From Lyngbya sp. PCC 8106 (GTDB lineage Bacteria; Cyanobacteriota; Cyanobacteriia; Cyanobacteriales; Microcoleaceae): a DNA stretch of 64,000 nucleotides. A model generated the notes under the pieces. That model saw only the letters and a program-made list of their open reading frames with translations. It made no database searches and was not told the DNA's origin. Of the stretch, positions 16,832 to 26,417 are shown in pieces; position 1 is the stretch's first letter; every line of letters begins with the position of its first letter. The stretch is from positions 14,695-78,694 of the forward strand of contig NZ_AAVU01000034.1 of NCBI RefSeq assembly GCF_000169095.1, in the 5' to 3' direction. The position numbers and the translations under genes are program-made.

Positions 16832-19800
16832 ATGACAAATTCTTCTGCTTTTTTTACACCAACGGAGCCAGAATCAATTCTGAGAGATGAGGGTTTAAAT
16901 GTACAAGATCCTGACAGACAGGAAAAACATCTAAAATTTGTGGAAAGCTTTTACAAAAGAATTCACGATCATCTTACAGGAATTTCAGAGCATCGAAGCT
17001 GTATTAGAGGTTCAACTGAACCAAGACGTTTAATACCCACTGGCTACCTGTCTCCAACACCTGACGCCACCGTACCCTACAGCAGTCAACAACAGAATAA
17101 TTTTCGCCCCAGTAATTGCGGCTTAGTAATTAATTTAGCACCGGACTGGGAGAACAGGTCATTACCGATTAAATTAAAAATTCATTTTAGTGTTTTCCTA
17201 CCCAAGCTCGATTTAAGTAAAGTTGAAGATAGGTCACTGCGCCCGATGTGGCAACGTTTTGATATTAGTGCTGATATCAGTTCTAGTATTCAAGATTTAG
17301 TAATTTCTCATTCTCAAATGCTGGCAAAACTAGATGCAGAAATAGCACAACAGCTAAAAAGTGTAACTGAAGCACATCAAGCCGATCCAGCAGCTTGGTT
17401 ATTTGGACTGAATTCAACCATTGATGATTTGAGTCCTTCAGAAGTTAACTGTGCAAAAGAAAACCTCAAAGGATTGCCAGCAGAATTACGGCGGCGCGCC
17501 AACAAAAAAAAGACCAAAAAGAACGCCGATTTATCTACCGAGATCGAGGTGAATCCCGGGGAGGTTTCACCCGTTCAATTCAAAGTAAAGGTGGAAGCTC
17601 AAAAGCGAAATCTAGGGCAACAAACTCGATTGCGCCTGTTTCTTAGAAATCAGAGTCAAAAAATAAATGGTGGTTTTACCGATCCCAGAGATACAGGTTT
17701 ATTTGGGGCTTATTTAGAAGCAGAAATTCCCCCGGCGATGTGGAAACCTGTAGAACTCTCTCGCTTTCAAATCTCTTATCAAGTTGACTCAACTGTTCCT
17801 GCCCAAGGAATTAACTGTACACCAGGATGGAAGGAAAACCAGGATACAATTCGTATCTGGACTGAGTTTTTACCGATCCATTGGCAAAAGAGACTTTATA
17901 CGGCGGGAATTCAAGCTCCTTTTCAGCGTTTATCTTCATCAGATCAAGATGATGATCTTCAGGTACTCCAAGCTATTTTACAAAAAATGCAGGAATACCA
18001 AACCCATTGGCAAGCGCTAATTAACCAAAAACATCCTCAGACAGGAGGAACAGAACATCATGCTGAAGCCCAGAAAGATTTAGATAATTTTCAACAAGAA
18101 ATTGAAAGGTTTGAGTTAGGTATTCAAGTTTTATCAGAGTCTAAATACTCTTGGTTGCGACGTTCGTTTAATTTGATGAACGAGACATTTGCTGAGATTG
18201 ATGATCAGCGCCAAAAGCGAGGAAAACCTGCTTATGAAAACTGGCGACCTTTCCAAATTGTTTATATTGTTTCTAATGTAGCTGCTTTAGCTGCACGACA
18301 ATGGAAGGAAGATTTCAATAACAATCCCTTGGCACAGATTGACCATGCTGCTGTCGTTCATTTTCCCACTGGCGGAGGTAAATCTGAGGCCGTTATGGGA
18401 TTGATTCTGACTCAATCCTTTTTTGATCGTCTGCGGAGTCGAGATTGGGGTGTAGTGGCGTGGTTGCGCTATCCTTTGCGTTTACTGACTTATCAACAGT
18501 TGCAGCGTTTTCTAGATACGCTAGTTGTTGCTGATGAGGTGAGAAAAAAGCAACCTGATTTGGTTAAAACTGCCGAATTTACAATCGGTTATTACGGGGG
18601 ACGAGACAACAGCCCCAATTCTCTCAAGTCTGTTCCTAATGAGCTTGAAAAGTATATCAAACCAGCTAAAAATAAAATGCAGAATGCTCTGGGAAAGACT
18701 CCGAAGTATTTAACTTTAGCAGATGTTGGCTATTACGTTCCTGAATCAATTCAGCAGTATCGCATGGTCATGCGCTGTCCCTACTGTAACTCAGAAGAAG
18801 TTCACACTTTTATTGATGCACAAACTAAGGAACTCCGGCATCGTTGTGGTTTTGTAGAAAAAGATAAACCTTTACCGACAGGGGCTTGTGGTCGTGAAAT
18901 TCCACTCTATATTGTCGATGAGGATATTTACAGCCAATTGCCCACTTTATTAGTTGGAACTCTTGACAAAATTGCCAACATTACTTTTCGCCCTGCCAGT
19001 CGGACTTTATTTGGTGCTGTATCGGATATTTGCTCTGTACATGGTTTTGCAGCAAACAATACTTGTCACAAGCAAGATTCAGTCGGTGGATGTACTCGCA
19101 GAGACTTAAAATCACTTTCTGCTCCCCCTGTTGATGCTGGTATTCCTTTGATTTTCCAGGATGAATTACACCTACTGCGAGAAGAATTAGGGACGTTTGA
19201 TGGTCATTATGAAGCTCTCATTGATGCCATTCATCAAGAACGAGGTGCAAACCGTCCCAAAGTTTTAGCCGCAACCGCCACCATTGAAGGAGCAGAACAA
19301 CAAACAAAACATCTTTACTGGCGAGATTTGTCTCAATTTCCGGTTACTGGGCCTGCGCGTGGACGCAGTTTTTATGCAAACGAGCATAGCCGTTATGTAA
19401 CCAGGGGGTTTGTAGGATTGCGTCCAACCTCAGCGAATTCTCTAGATGCAACAATGGCGTTAATATTAGCGCTGCGAACTGAGTTGGAGATTATTCGCAG
19501 CGATCCGGGTAAGTCTAAGATTGAGTATTGCCTGGATTCTTTAACCGACGAAGAATTTTTGCAACTAATTGATGACCATGATTTGTGCTGTACCTATGTT
19601 AATTCTAAAAATGATGGTTCCGATATTCGACGGTCTATTAATGAACAGGTAAAGGGTGGACTGCGAGAGGAATTTGGAGAGAATAGAGCTAATGCAATGC
19701 TTCCAGAAGCAGTTACTCTCAGTGGAGATGATGGAATTGATGTGGTTAAGGAAGTTCTCAAACGGATGGAGACTTCCCAAAAGGAATTAAATTTTAATGA

Positions 19801-20491
19801 TCCGCAACGACTTTCAGATGTGGTTGCAACCAGTTTAATCTCTCATGGGGTTGATATTGACCGACTCAACTTAATGCTGTTTTATGGGTGGCCGAATACA
19901 ACGGCAGAATACATTCAAGCATCGAGCCGTGCGGGACGAACTTTTCCCGGCTTAGTATTTATTTTATTCCGGCCTCAACGCGCACGGGAACGGGCAATTT
20001 TCGACTATTTTGGCAAGACCCATGAGTATTTGGATCAAATGGTAGAAGCTGTTCCCATTGACCGCTTTGCTCACAATGCACTCTATCGCACAGCTTTTGG
20101 TTTGCTGTTGGGTCGGTTAATTCATATCGATGGGCCGGGGGCGCGACCAGGAAATCAACAGATTGACCTAGCCCAACTCGATAAATTGGATAAATTGCAG
20201 GAATTAATTAAAGGAATTGGTGGAGGGCGATCGCCTATTGATATCAAGGTTATAGTCGAAAAAATTTCAGCAACGGTTAATCCAGATCATTTACCCCAAG
20301 GAGAAGTTTTTCAAACTCCACTCAGTCAGCTAGAAGAAGCGTTTGTCTCTCAAATTGAGCGTATTGTACAAGACCCAAATGAAAAGAATTTGGTAACTTT
20401 TGGATTGACAAAAGATGATATTGCTCACGGCTTTCGGTTGTTGTTGTCCTTGCGTGACGTTGATGCTGGGATTAATATTCGAGGATACTAA
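16832..20491 (+). CDS. drmA: DISARM helicase DrmA
   Basis: This is a 1219-residue superfamily 2-type helicase. Walker A is FPTGGGKSEAV near residue 512. The DExH-type box is FQDELHLLREELGT near 775, the signature shape of DrmA. A helicase C-terminal half follows with SHGVDIDRLN and the arginine-finger motif QASSRAGR near 1003-1030. Between the two helicase lobes are two Cys pairs (CPYC near 648, later RCG and CG), a likely zinc site. The N-terminal 480 residues match the long accessory region of DrmA. DrmA and DrmB form the core complex that, in published work, loads on phage DNA with free 5' ends. AGGA precedes the ATG, and drmB starts 23 bp after the stop. Confidence 0.92.
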   Translation: MTNSSAFFTPTEPESILRDEGLNVQDPDRQEKHLKFVESFYKRIHDHLTGISEHRSCIRGSTEPRRLIPTGYLSPTPDATVPYSSQQQNNFRPSNCGLVINLAPDWENRSLPIKLKIHFSVFLPKLDLSKVEDRSLRPMWQRFDISADISSSIQDLVISHSQMLAKLDAEIAQQLKSVTEAHQADPAAWLFGLNSTIDDLSPSEVNCAKENLKGLPAELRRRANKKKTKKNADLSTEIEVNPGEVSPVQFKVKVEAQKRNLGQQTRLRLFLRNQSQKINGGFTDPRDTGLFGAYLEAEIPPAMWKPVELSRFQISYQVDSTVPAQGINCTPGWKENQDTIRIWTEFLPIHWQKRLYTAGIQAPFQRLSSSDQDDDLQVLQAILQKMQEYQTHWQALINQKHPQTGGTEHHAEAQKDLDNFQQEIERFELGIQVLSESKYSWLRRSFNLMNETFAEIDDQRQKRGKPAYENWRPFQIVYIVSNVAALAARQWKEDFNNNPLAQIDHAAVVHFPTGGGKSEAVMGLILTQSFFDRLRSRDWGVVAWLRYPLRLLTYQQLQRFLDTLVVADEVRKKQPDLVKTAEFTIGYYGGRDNSPNSLKSVPNELEKYIKPAKNKMQNALGKTPKYLTLADVGYYVPESIQQYRMVMRCPYCNSEEVHTFIDAQTKELRHRCGFVEKDKPLPTGACGREIPLYIVDEDIYSQLPTLLVGTLDKIANITFRPASRTLFGAVSDICSVHGFAANNTCHKQDSVGGCTRRDLKSLSAPPVDAGIPLIFQDELHLLREELGTFDGHYEALIDAIHQERGANRPKVLAATATIEGAEQQTKHLYWRDLSQFPVTGPARGRSFYANEHSRYVTRGFVGLRPTSANSLDATMALILALRTELEIIRSDPGKSKIEYCLDSLTDEEFLQLIDDHDLCCTYVNSKNDGSDIRRSINEQVKGGLREEFGENRANAMLPEAVTLSGDDGIDVVKEVLKRMETSQKELNFNDPQRLSDVVATSLISHGVDIDRLNLMLFYGWPNTTAEYIQASSRAGRTFPGLVFILFRPQRARERAIFDYFGKTHEYLDQMVEAVPIDRFAHNALYRTAFGLLLGRLIHIDGPGARPGNQQIDLAQLDKLDKLQELIKGIGGGRSPIDIKVIVEKISATVNPDHLPQGEVFQTPLSQLEEAFVSQIERIVQDPNEKNLVTFGLTKDDIAHGFRLLLSLRDVDAGINIRGY

Positions 20492-20514
20492 TTATTCTAC
20501 TTTTAGGAAAATCT

Positions 20515-22560
20515 ATGAATCAATCATCTTACACCCGTTCTAAAGGTCAAGTTCTACACCGTTTTGAACCCGGAAGTGTAGCCACTATTCCGGTTGGAAC
20601 AATTGAAATTAAACGTCATTTTGCGCGTCGAGTTGATAACATTGGGAAAAAATTACAAGATGCTGTTCGCCAAGAAGTTTATCGTTGGGAACATAAAGAT
20701 GCTCTGATGATGAGATTTGAAAATCATACGGCAGAATGTGTTTTTGTAACGACCCAATCAGTTGATGGAAAAAAATTAGAAGTTCGAGAATGTGCAAAGT
20801 GCGGAGCTATCCGTTATCTGAAAAAATGGAGAGACGATAAAGAAGCGCCTTGTCATCGCTGTCAACATCCTACTTTAAATGCAATCCCCTTCGTTTTTGC
20901 CCATGCTGATGGCACAATGATTCAATTAACCCCAGTTGAATGCTCGGAACACGGCTTAGATTACTTAGTTTTAGAAAGAGGAACTCAAAAACGTTGGCGA
21001 TGTAAAATGAGTGGATGTAGTCATGCAGCGACAATTGTCCGTCCTTTGTCCAAAAATTCTCTTATGAAGCGGTCAGATGTGGTGGATTCTGTAGAAAGCA
21101 AAACGGGAAAGCCGCCCAATCAAATGATGACTTTAACAAATGTTTCTGATAATAAGCTTCAGGTGGTTCATTCTATTTCTCGAATTAATCCCACCTCAAA
21201 TGTTGAGAAATTTCTCGGTTATCCAGAGTCACTTGAGACTCTTTTAGCCATTCATCTGGGCTACTTTAATGCTCAAAGTCAAAATCTCTCTGAATTTACA
21301 GAAATGATAGGGGTTGTTGGTCAAGGAACTCAGGAAAACCAAAAAGAATTAAAGCAACTCATTGAAACATTAAAACTAAGTGGCTTAGATGATGCAACAA
21401 TCCAAACCATCTTAGACAACAATAAAAAAGTTAAAGAAAGTGATGCGGGAGGGGCGATTGTTGGCAAGTTAAGACAATCACTCGCGAAAGTTTCTTCAAA
21501 TGCTAAGGATATGTTAGGAGATGTTGAGGCGGAAAAAGAGGCACGCGATCGCCGAGAAAGTTTGACAACGGCTCAAGATAATGCTATTAATCTGCGAGAA
21601 CAACTCAGTGACTACGCCGTTATTTTGGATCTACAGCGTGAAAGTTTAGATGAGGCTGTCACTCGCCTGGGTAATATTAATTCTCTCTTTTGTAACAATC
21701 TTTCCGACGCAGGAAACTTGATGAGAAAGAGTCTGGGAATTAATCAGATCACGGTGATTCAAGACTTACCTGTTTTACATATTGCCTACGGCTATACTCG
21801 TCTTTCTCACCAACCAGAGGCGGCGGTTTTATGGGCATTTGACCGAAAAAACTTCGATTTGGCTGGTGATGAACCTGCTGAAAACTGGATACCTATGCCT
21901 ATTTATAAGCTCAAAACCGAGGGACTGTTCTTTCAGTTTGATGCCCAACGCATTGTTAAATGGCTCCATGCGAATAATTTAGCCCCAGATCCAACTACTA
22001 TCCCCGAACCGACACTTTGGCTTTTAGAACATCACAGTCGGGTTACAAGCCGTAGCGGTCCCGCTTTTGATGATAATCCTTCTCCAAATTTTTTAATTCC
22101 CTGGTTGGTGAGTTCGGCACTCCACAGCGCCAACCATCTTTTAATTAAAGCGATCGCCGATCAAAGTAGCTTCGGAGAAACGGCTTTGTCCGAGCATCTT
22201 TTGCTGAGTCTCAACCAAACTATCATCTTTGTTAACCGCCTGCAAGAGTTTTCATTAGGAGGCTTGAAAACTTTCTTCGAGCAACGTTTAGACCAAGCTT
22301 TCAAAAGTCTATTGGAAGAGCGTGGTGATTGTATGTTCGATCCCGACTGTGAAGAAAGATTGGGTGGGGCTTGCGCCGGATGCTTACAGTTGCCAGAGGT
22401 GGTTTGCCGTCTTTTCAATAATGCTCTCAGCCGTATTTTACTTTACGGTGGTCAAATTAGTGCGGACATGGAGGGAGTGGAAAAAACGCTTTGGCCCGCT
22501 CTATCTTCTATCGTGGGCAGAGAACAATTCATCGGTTTTTGGGATAGCAACCTGGATTAA
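20515..22560 (+). CDS. drmB: DISARM DUF1998 protein DrmB
   Basis: This is a 681-residue protein. An N-terminal zinc motif (CAKCG ... CHRC, residues about 92-115) is followed by a second set of cysteines (CSEHG, CKMSGC). The C-terminal DUF1998 domain has the typical cluster CMFDPDC...GACAGC near residues 606-626, then a Cys and NNALSR. DrmB is the partner of DrmA in the core anti-phage complex. The AGGA 9 bp before the ATG and the 23-bp gap from drmA show co-transcription. A long perfect inverted repeat lies just after the stop. Confidence 0.92.
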   Translation: MNQSSYTRSKGQVLHRFEPGSVATIPVGTIEIKRHFARRVDNIGKKLQDAVRQEVYRWEHKDALMMRFENHTAECVFVTTQSVDGKKLEVRECAKCGAIRYLKKWRDDKEAPCHRCQHPTLNAIPFVFAHADGTMIQLTPVECSEHGLDYLVLERGTQKRWRCKMSGCSHAATIVRPLSKNSLMKRSDVVDSVESKTGKPPNQMMTLTNVSDNKLQVVHSISRINPTSNVEKFLGYPESLETLLAIHLGYFNAQSQNLSEFTEMIGVVGQGTQENQKELKQLIETLKLSGLDDATIQTILDNNKKVKESDAGGAIVGKLRQSLAKVSSNAKDMLGDVEAEKEARDRRESLTTAQDNAINLREQLSDYAVILDLQRESLDEAVTRLGNINSLFCNNLSDAGNLMRKSLGINQITVIQDLPVLHIAYGYTRLSHQPEAAVLWAFDRKNFDLAGDEPAENWIPMPIYKLKTEGLFFQFDAQRIVKWLHANNLAPDPTTIPEPTLWLLEHHSRVTSRSGPAFDDNPSPNFLIPWLVSSALHSANHLLIKAIADQSSFGETALSEHLLLSLNQTIIFVNRLQEFSLGGLKTFFEQRLDQAFKSLLEERGDCMFDPDCEERLGGACAGCLQLPEVVCRLFNNALSRILLYGGQISADMEGVEKTLWPALSSIVGREQFIGFWDSNLD

Positions 22561-22579
22561 AAGTTAAGCAAATCTAGCG

Positions 22580-22621
22580 GGATGACCAAGCCTCAATGGT
22601 TATTTTCTGAATTGGTCATCC
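22580..22621. terminator. Bidirectional hairpin between convergent drmB and drmE
   Basis: GGATGACCAA (22580-22589) and TTGGTCATCC (22612-22621) form a perfect 10-bp stem with a 22-nt loop. It lies between the converging stops of drmB and the probable drmE gene. There is no strong T-tract, so termination efficiency is uncertain. Confidence 0.55.
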
Positions 22622-22706
22622 ACTTTCTATTCAGTCCGGTTTTAACACTCCTGAAAACCAGGTAAAAGCTGTATTTAACTCATTTAGTATCAACTCTTAA
22701 AAGCTC

Positions 22707-25235
22707 TCAATCCCAGGAATTAAAAAGACGATTAAAGGGAGATATCGGAGGATTATGAATAAGTTTAGGAGGAGACTGAACAATTAAAAACTGCATGGCT
22801 TCTCGCAGTTCTCCAACGGTGATAGACACTTGCTGATATTGAAATATAATTTCCTCCGGTTTTCGGTTTTTCCATCCTTCTTGAGCGCAAGTTGAAATAA
22901 TTTGTCCCAATTGTCTTCGCTTATTTCTCAAGTCGTTTGCTTTTTCCCAAAATTCTTCAAAATTTGAACGAACAAGTGGAGGAATAAACCAAAAGAAATG
23001 CTCTTTTTTTCGGGGAAGGCTCAAAAGATCATTGCCGTTCATCCAGTTGTACTGAATTGTTTCTCTACCAATCGGAAATTCTGTTTCAGCAGTAATGTCT
23101 CGACAAATATTTTCCATACCTAATTTTTTTACCCGCTGTTTAACTAACTCTCGCCAAGCATTTAGCTGCACACGATAAACGTAGTTGACTGTAGTATCGT
23201 CAAGCAATCCGGCTTTCTGAGCAAATAACGCATCACGATTCATTCCATCAAACAAAACAACTCTTATGTCAGCACTGAGTTCATTAACAGCTACAATATG
23301 AACTTGTCCTCTGAGTAGTGTTAAAAATTCACTTTGAGGTGGAACTCTGATTTTCCAGCCCTCTTTAAATTTGACCTCATAATATTCTTCTAAGTTTTGA
23401 TAATTATAACTGTCCAGTTCGGAATCATAACTCGTTTGACTTAAACTACAAAATCTTTCTTCAAGTTTGAAAAAATTAATTTGTTTATAGAGTTGAACTG
23501 TTCCTTGAGGGATAACTTTAACGTTAGAAGACTGAGGGCTAAAACCGTAGCATCCTACCGTCTTTTCTTCTGTTAATGCCATCCAGGTTTTTTTATTCCA
23601 TTTTCTAGTATCTACTTCCAAATTTATCCACCAACGTTCTGCTTGTCCGGCGAAAACTGACCACAGCAAAACATCTATTTCAGAGAAAAATGTTTTTTGT
23701 AATATATCCCGATTAGATGCTTTCGGCTGTCCGAGTACAATCAACTTGTCTCCGCCCAAGTTTTCGCCTCTAATTTGACTGAGCGGTAAAACTTTAAAAG
23801 AGGAAAAATAATTTTTTCTTGATTTCAAGAAATATTCGAGAGCATTTGCTTGTGCCGCATGAGTTACACCTATCGTTGTATTTTGGTTGGCAGATTCAAC
23901 AATTGAAATAAAGGGATTATGCTTAATTTTTCGCAGTCGGAGTGCTAGTGAAGATAGAACGCTATATAAACGTTGTGCTTCATCGATTTTAGATTGTTGA
24001 GTTGCGAGTTGCAATCGTTTCATGTCACCTTCTATAAATTTTTCCCAAAGCAAGTAAAAGGGCAAAACCGGAGCCGAAAGATGTCGCCAGATTTCCCACC
24101 CCGTTCCCCAAACCCGACGGAGTTCAGACTGTTTAGCGAGACTAACTAACAATTCTGATGATTCGCGAAAAAGGTCAGCAATTTTTTCTTCGTCTTCCGT
24201 TTCAAAATTAAAAGTTTTAATTATTACTTGAGCTTCTCTGAGAGACTGGTGTTTTCTTTCGATTTTAGAAAAACTTTCCTCTATTGGATGCTGATTTTGA
24301 CTAGAAGGATTAAAAAGACGAGGTTCCTTTGGATAGGAACGTAAAGCAAAAAAATCCACAGGCCACAGTAAAATTCCCGAAGAGTTATTATTCTCTTGAT
24401 AATCGAGATGTTTCATTGCCCAAGGAGGAACAATACCGATCAAAGGAATTTTCTTTTTCTGACAGAGTTGGGTTAGTTTAAAAGTTTCGTTTCCATATTG
24501 ATAAGGAGAACGATGTGTACATCCAGATGGATCATCAATAACTACAAAGGAGCAATATTGAGACTGCTTCAATAATTCAGTTGCTTCCGAAAGCGATCGC
24601 ACCATAACAGCCCTTAGAGTCTTGCTTTTGGATAACTCATCAAACTGATATGCGGGTAAACAAGTGAGTCGATCTCTTATATTGCAGTCAGTATACTCAT
24701 TATTAAAATTAAATTCTTTAGTGGTAGTCAGTTTTAAGATTTGACCATTATTTTTAGGGCGAACCCAAATGATAAAACCTCGTTTGGCAAACAAGGATTG
24801 ATTAATTTCAGGATACCTTGCTTCTGGTGGTAGGTGTGTATAGTAGAGGATTGATAAAATACCTAGAGCAACAGGTGATACTGGAAAACTAAATAAAAGC
24901 TGATTCCTTTTATGTAGTGCCAAACTTATTAAATACATCAAGTCTTTTTCCAATCTATGAATGTTAATAGACTTGTTCTTAGACTTTAAACATTCAAGCA
25001 CATACACTAAATATTCTTTATTCTCGGATGTGTAAATTTTATCTCGAAAAATATATGTCCAATTTTCAATAAATTTATCCTTCTCGTTTTCACAAACATT
25101 TTCCGATAGGTTTGCCGAAGATAAATCATTATTAAACACGGTTTGAAATGAAGAGTCTTTGGCAACTAGAGTCTGATCATCAAGACCAAACATTATACGG
25201 TAGTATTCTTCGGGAGTTGGAAGCGATTTTGACAT
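22707..25235 (-). CDS. drmE: Probable DISARM class 2 protein DrmE
   Basis: This 842-residue protein has no classical nuclease, helicase or P-loop signature that I can see. The N-terminal half has an alpha/beta segment (SFVVIDDPSGC, then IPLIGIVPPWAM). The C-terminal part has another (VHIVAVNELSADIRVVLFDG). Its size and its place beside drmMII-drmA-drmB make DrmE, the class 2 signature protein, the best identification, made mainly from context. Unlike the usual single operon, it is on the opposite strand and convergent with drmB. GGAG precedes the ATG. If it is not DrmE, it is an unrelated large protein inserted in the island. Confidence 0.65.
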   Translation of the reverse strand: MSKSLPTPEEYYRIMFGLDDQTLVAKDSSFQTVFNNDLSSANLSENVCENEKDKFIENWTYIFRDKIYTSENKEYLVYVLECLKSKNKSINIHRLEKDLMYLISLALHKRNQLLFSFPVSPVALGILSILYYTHLPPEARYPEINQSLFAKRGFIIWVRPKNNGQILKLTTTKEFNFNNEYTDCNIRDRLTCLPAYQFDELSKSKTLRAVMVRSLSEATELLKQSQYCSFVVIDDPSGCTHRSPYQYGNETFKLTQLCQKKKIPLIGIVPPWAMKHLDYQENNNSSGILLWPVDFFALRSYPKEPRLFNPSSQNQHPIEESFSKIERKHQSLREAQVIIKTFNFETEDEEKIADLFRESSELLVSLAKQSELRRVWGTGWEIWRHLSAPVLPFYLLWEKFIEGDMKRLQLATQQSKIDEAQRLYSVLSSLALRLRKIKHNPFISIVESANQNTTIGVTHAAQANALEYFLKSRKNYFSSFKVLPLSQIRGENLGGDKLIVLGQPKASNRDILQKTFFSEIDVLLWSVFAGQAERWWINLEVDTRKWNKKTWMALTEEKTVGCYGFSPQSSNVKVIPQGTVQLYKQINFFKLEERFCSLSQTSYDSELDSYNYQNLEEYYEVKFKEGWKIRVPPQSEFLTLLRGQVHIVAVNELSADIRVVLFDGMNRDALFAQKAGLLDDTTVNYVYRVQLNAWRELVKQRVKKLGMENICRDITAETEFPIGRETIQYNWMNGNDLLSLPRKKEHFFWFIPPLVRSNFEEFWEKANDLRNKRRQLGQIISTCAQEGWKNRKPEEIIFQYQQVSITVGELREAMQFLIVQSPPKLIHNPPISPFNRLFNSWD

Positions 25236-25641
25236 TTTACTGCTCCAATTCGTCGCTCATTGGTTAACTCTATATCTTTCTAATTTGAAATTAAAAATCG
25301 GGATACTGGCAGTACCAATAAACATAAGTTTATTTCAAGATCTACTCTCCATATTAAGCTGAAAAACCTTAGATATCAATGAGGCAATTACGGAAATTTG
25401 ATAATTTTATGAGAATCAAAAAAAGGATTGTTATCCGTAAAATTACTGAACCGATAGCCCAATCCATGATAGGTTATGAATTACACAAAAATATTGAATA
25501 AATAATCATTAAATTAATCAAAAATAATTGGAATAATTAACATAAATAATCGGCGATCGCCCACGACTCCAAACCCCTCAATCTAAAGTTCTCCATTTCC
25601 GCTTCACAGCTTCCAGATTTGATCACTTCCAGGTCATCAGT
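25236..25641. other. Intergenic region, 406 bp
   Basis: This stretch is very AT-rich, holds the promoter region of the minus-strand gene and one HIP1 site near 25555, and shows no gene. Confidence 0.4.
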
Positions 25642-25881
25642 ATGCCAAAACAGCCCTATTTGTTGGCTGATAACTTAACCCATGAATTTCGACCAGACCG
25701 CAGGTTATTCAAAAATGTACAGTTAAGCCTTGCCAAATGCGATCGCGTGGCACCAGTCTGTGCCAATGGCGTGGGAAAATCGACACTGCCGCAAATTCTG
25801 GCCGGACAAATCTCGAATCAAGAGTTAATCTACACCTATCAAAATGTGAGGGAATTCATGTCAAATTCTACCCGAACTTAA
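25642..25881 (+). pseudogene. ABC-F-type ATPase N-terminal fragment
   Basis: The 79-residue frame matches the start of a duplicated-ATPase ABC-F protein: a strand-rich lead (LLADNLTHEF), then a P-loop CANGVGKST followed by LPQILAG, and a stop after 79 residues. ABC-F P-loops are normally GxNGxGKST, so the first Gly is replaced by Cys-Ala. No signature LSGGQ motif or second ATPase follows, so this is a decayed 5' remnant. It marks an old recombination junction at the edge of the DISARM genes. Confidence 0.6.
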
Positions 25882-26417
25882 TCCCATATTCTACTTTTGA
25901 GGGTGCGATCGCCGTTTGGCTCATCCAGCTTCTTGTGAGAATTTTATTAATGCAGACAAGTTGAATAAAGTTTTGAAATAAAGACTGAACCCGAAGAAAA
26001 CTCAACGATCACGAAACCGCCATAACAATAGATATATTCATCAAGTTCTCCGAGATATACATACAGCATCACTGGGTTTGAAGAATAGATTGAAAAAATG
26101 AGTGATTTTTTATTCAAGAATTGACGGGGAAGAATAGCCCATCTGGGTTTGATGCCGAATATACGTATTTATACGGAGAAAAATGCACCTGCATGATTCA
26201 AAAAAGATCTCAAAGATCAGTAATTTCCACATTGCTATCTGTAGCTTTTCAAGTTTAATCTTGAGAGTAGAGATGCACTCAACCCCGTCAGAGGTCAACA
26301 ACTCAACCCCAAAACGAATTCTCGCGGTTTTTCAAGGTCAACCCCAATTCAGGTAAACATTAAATTGTTTTCGGTCAGTAATCCAATTCTCGGTAAACAC
26401 GACTAGGTTTAAAACTC
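25882..26417. other. Intergenic region, 536 bp
   Basis: I see no gene. It has a HIP1 site near 25907 and probably the debris of the ABC-F gene, plus the leader of the GTPase gene. No clear promoter or hairpin was found. Confidence 0.4.
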
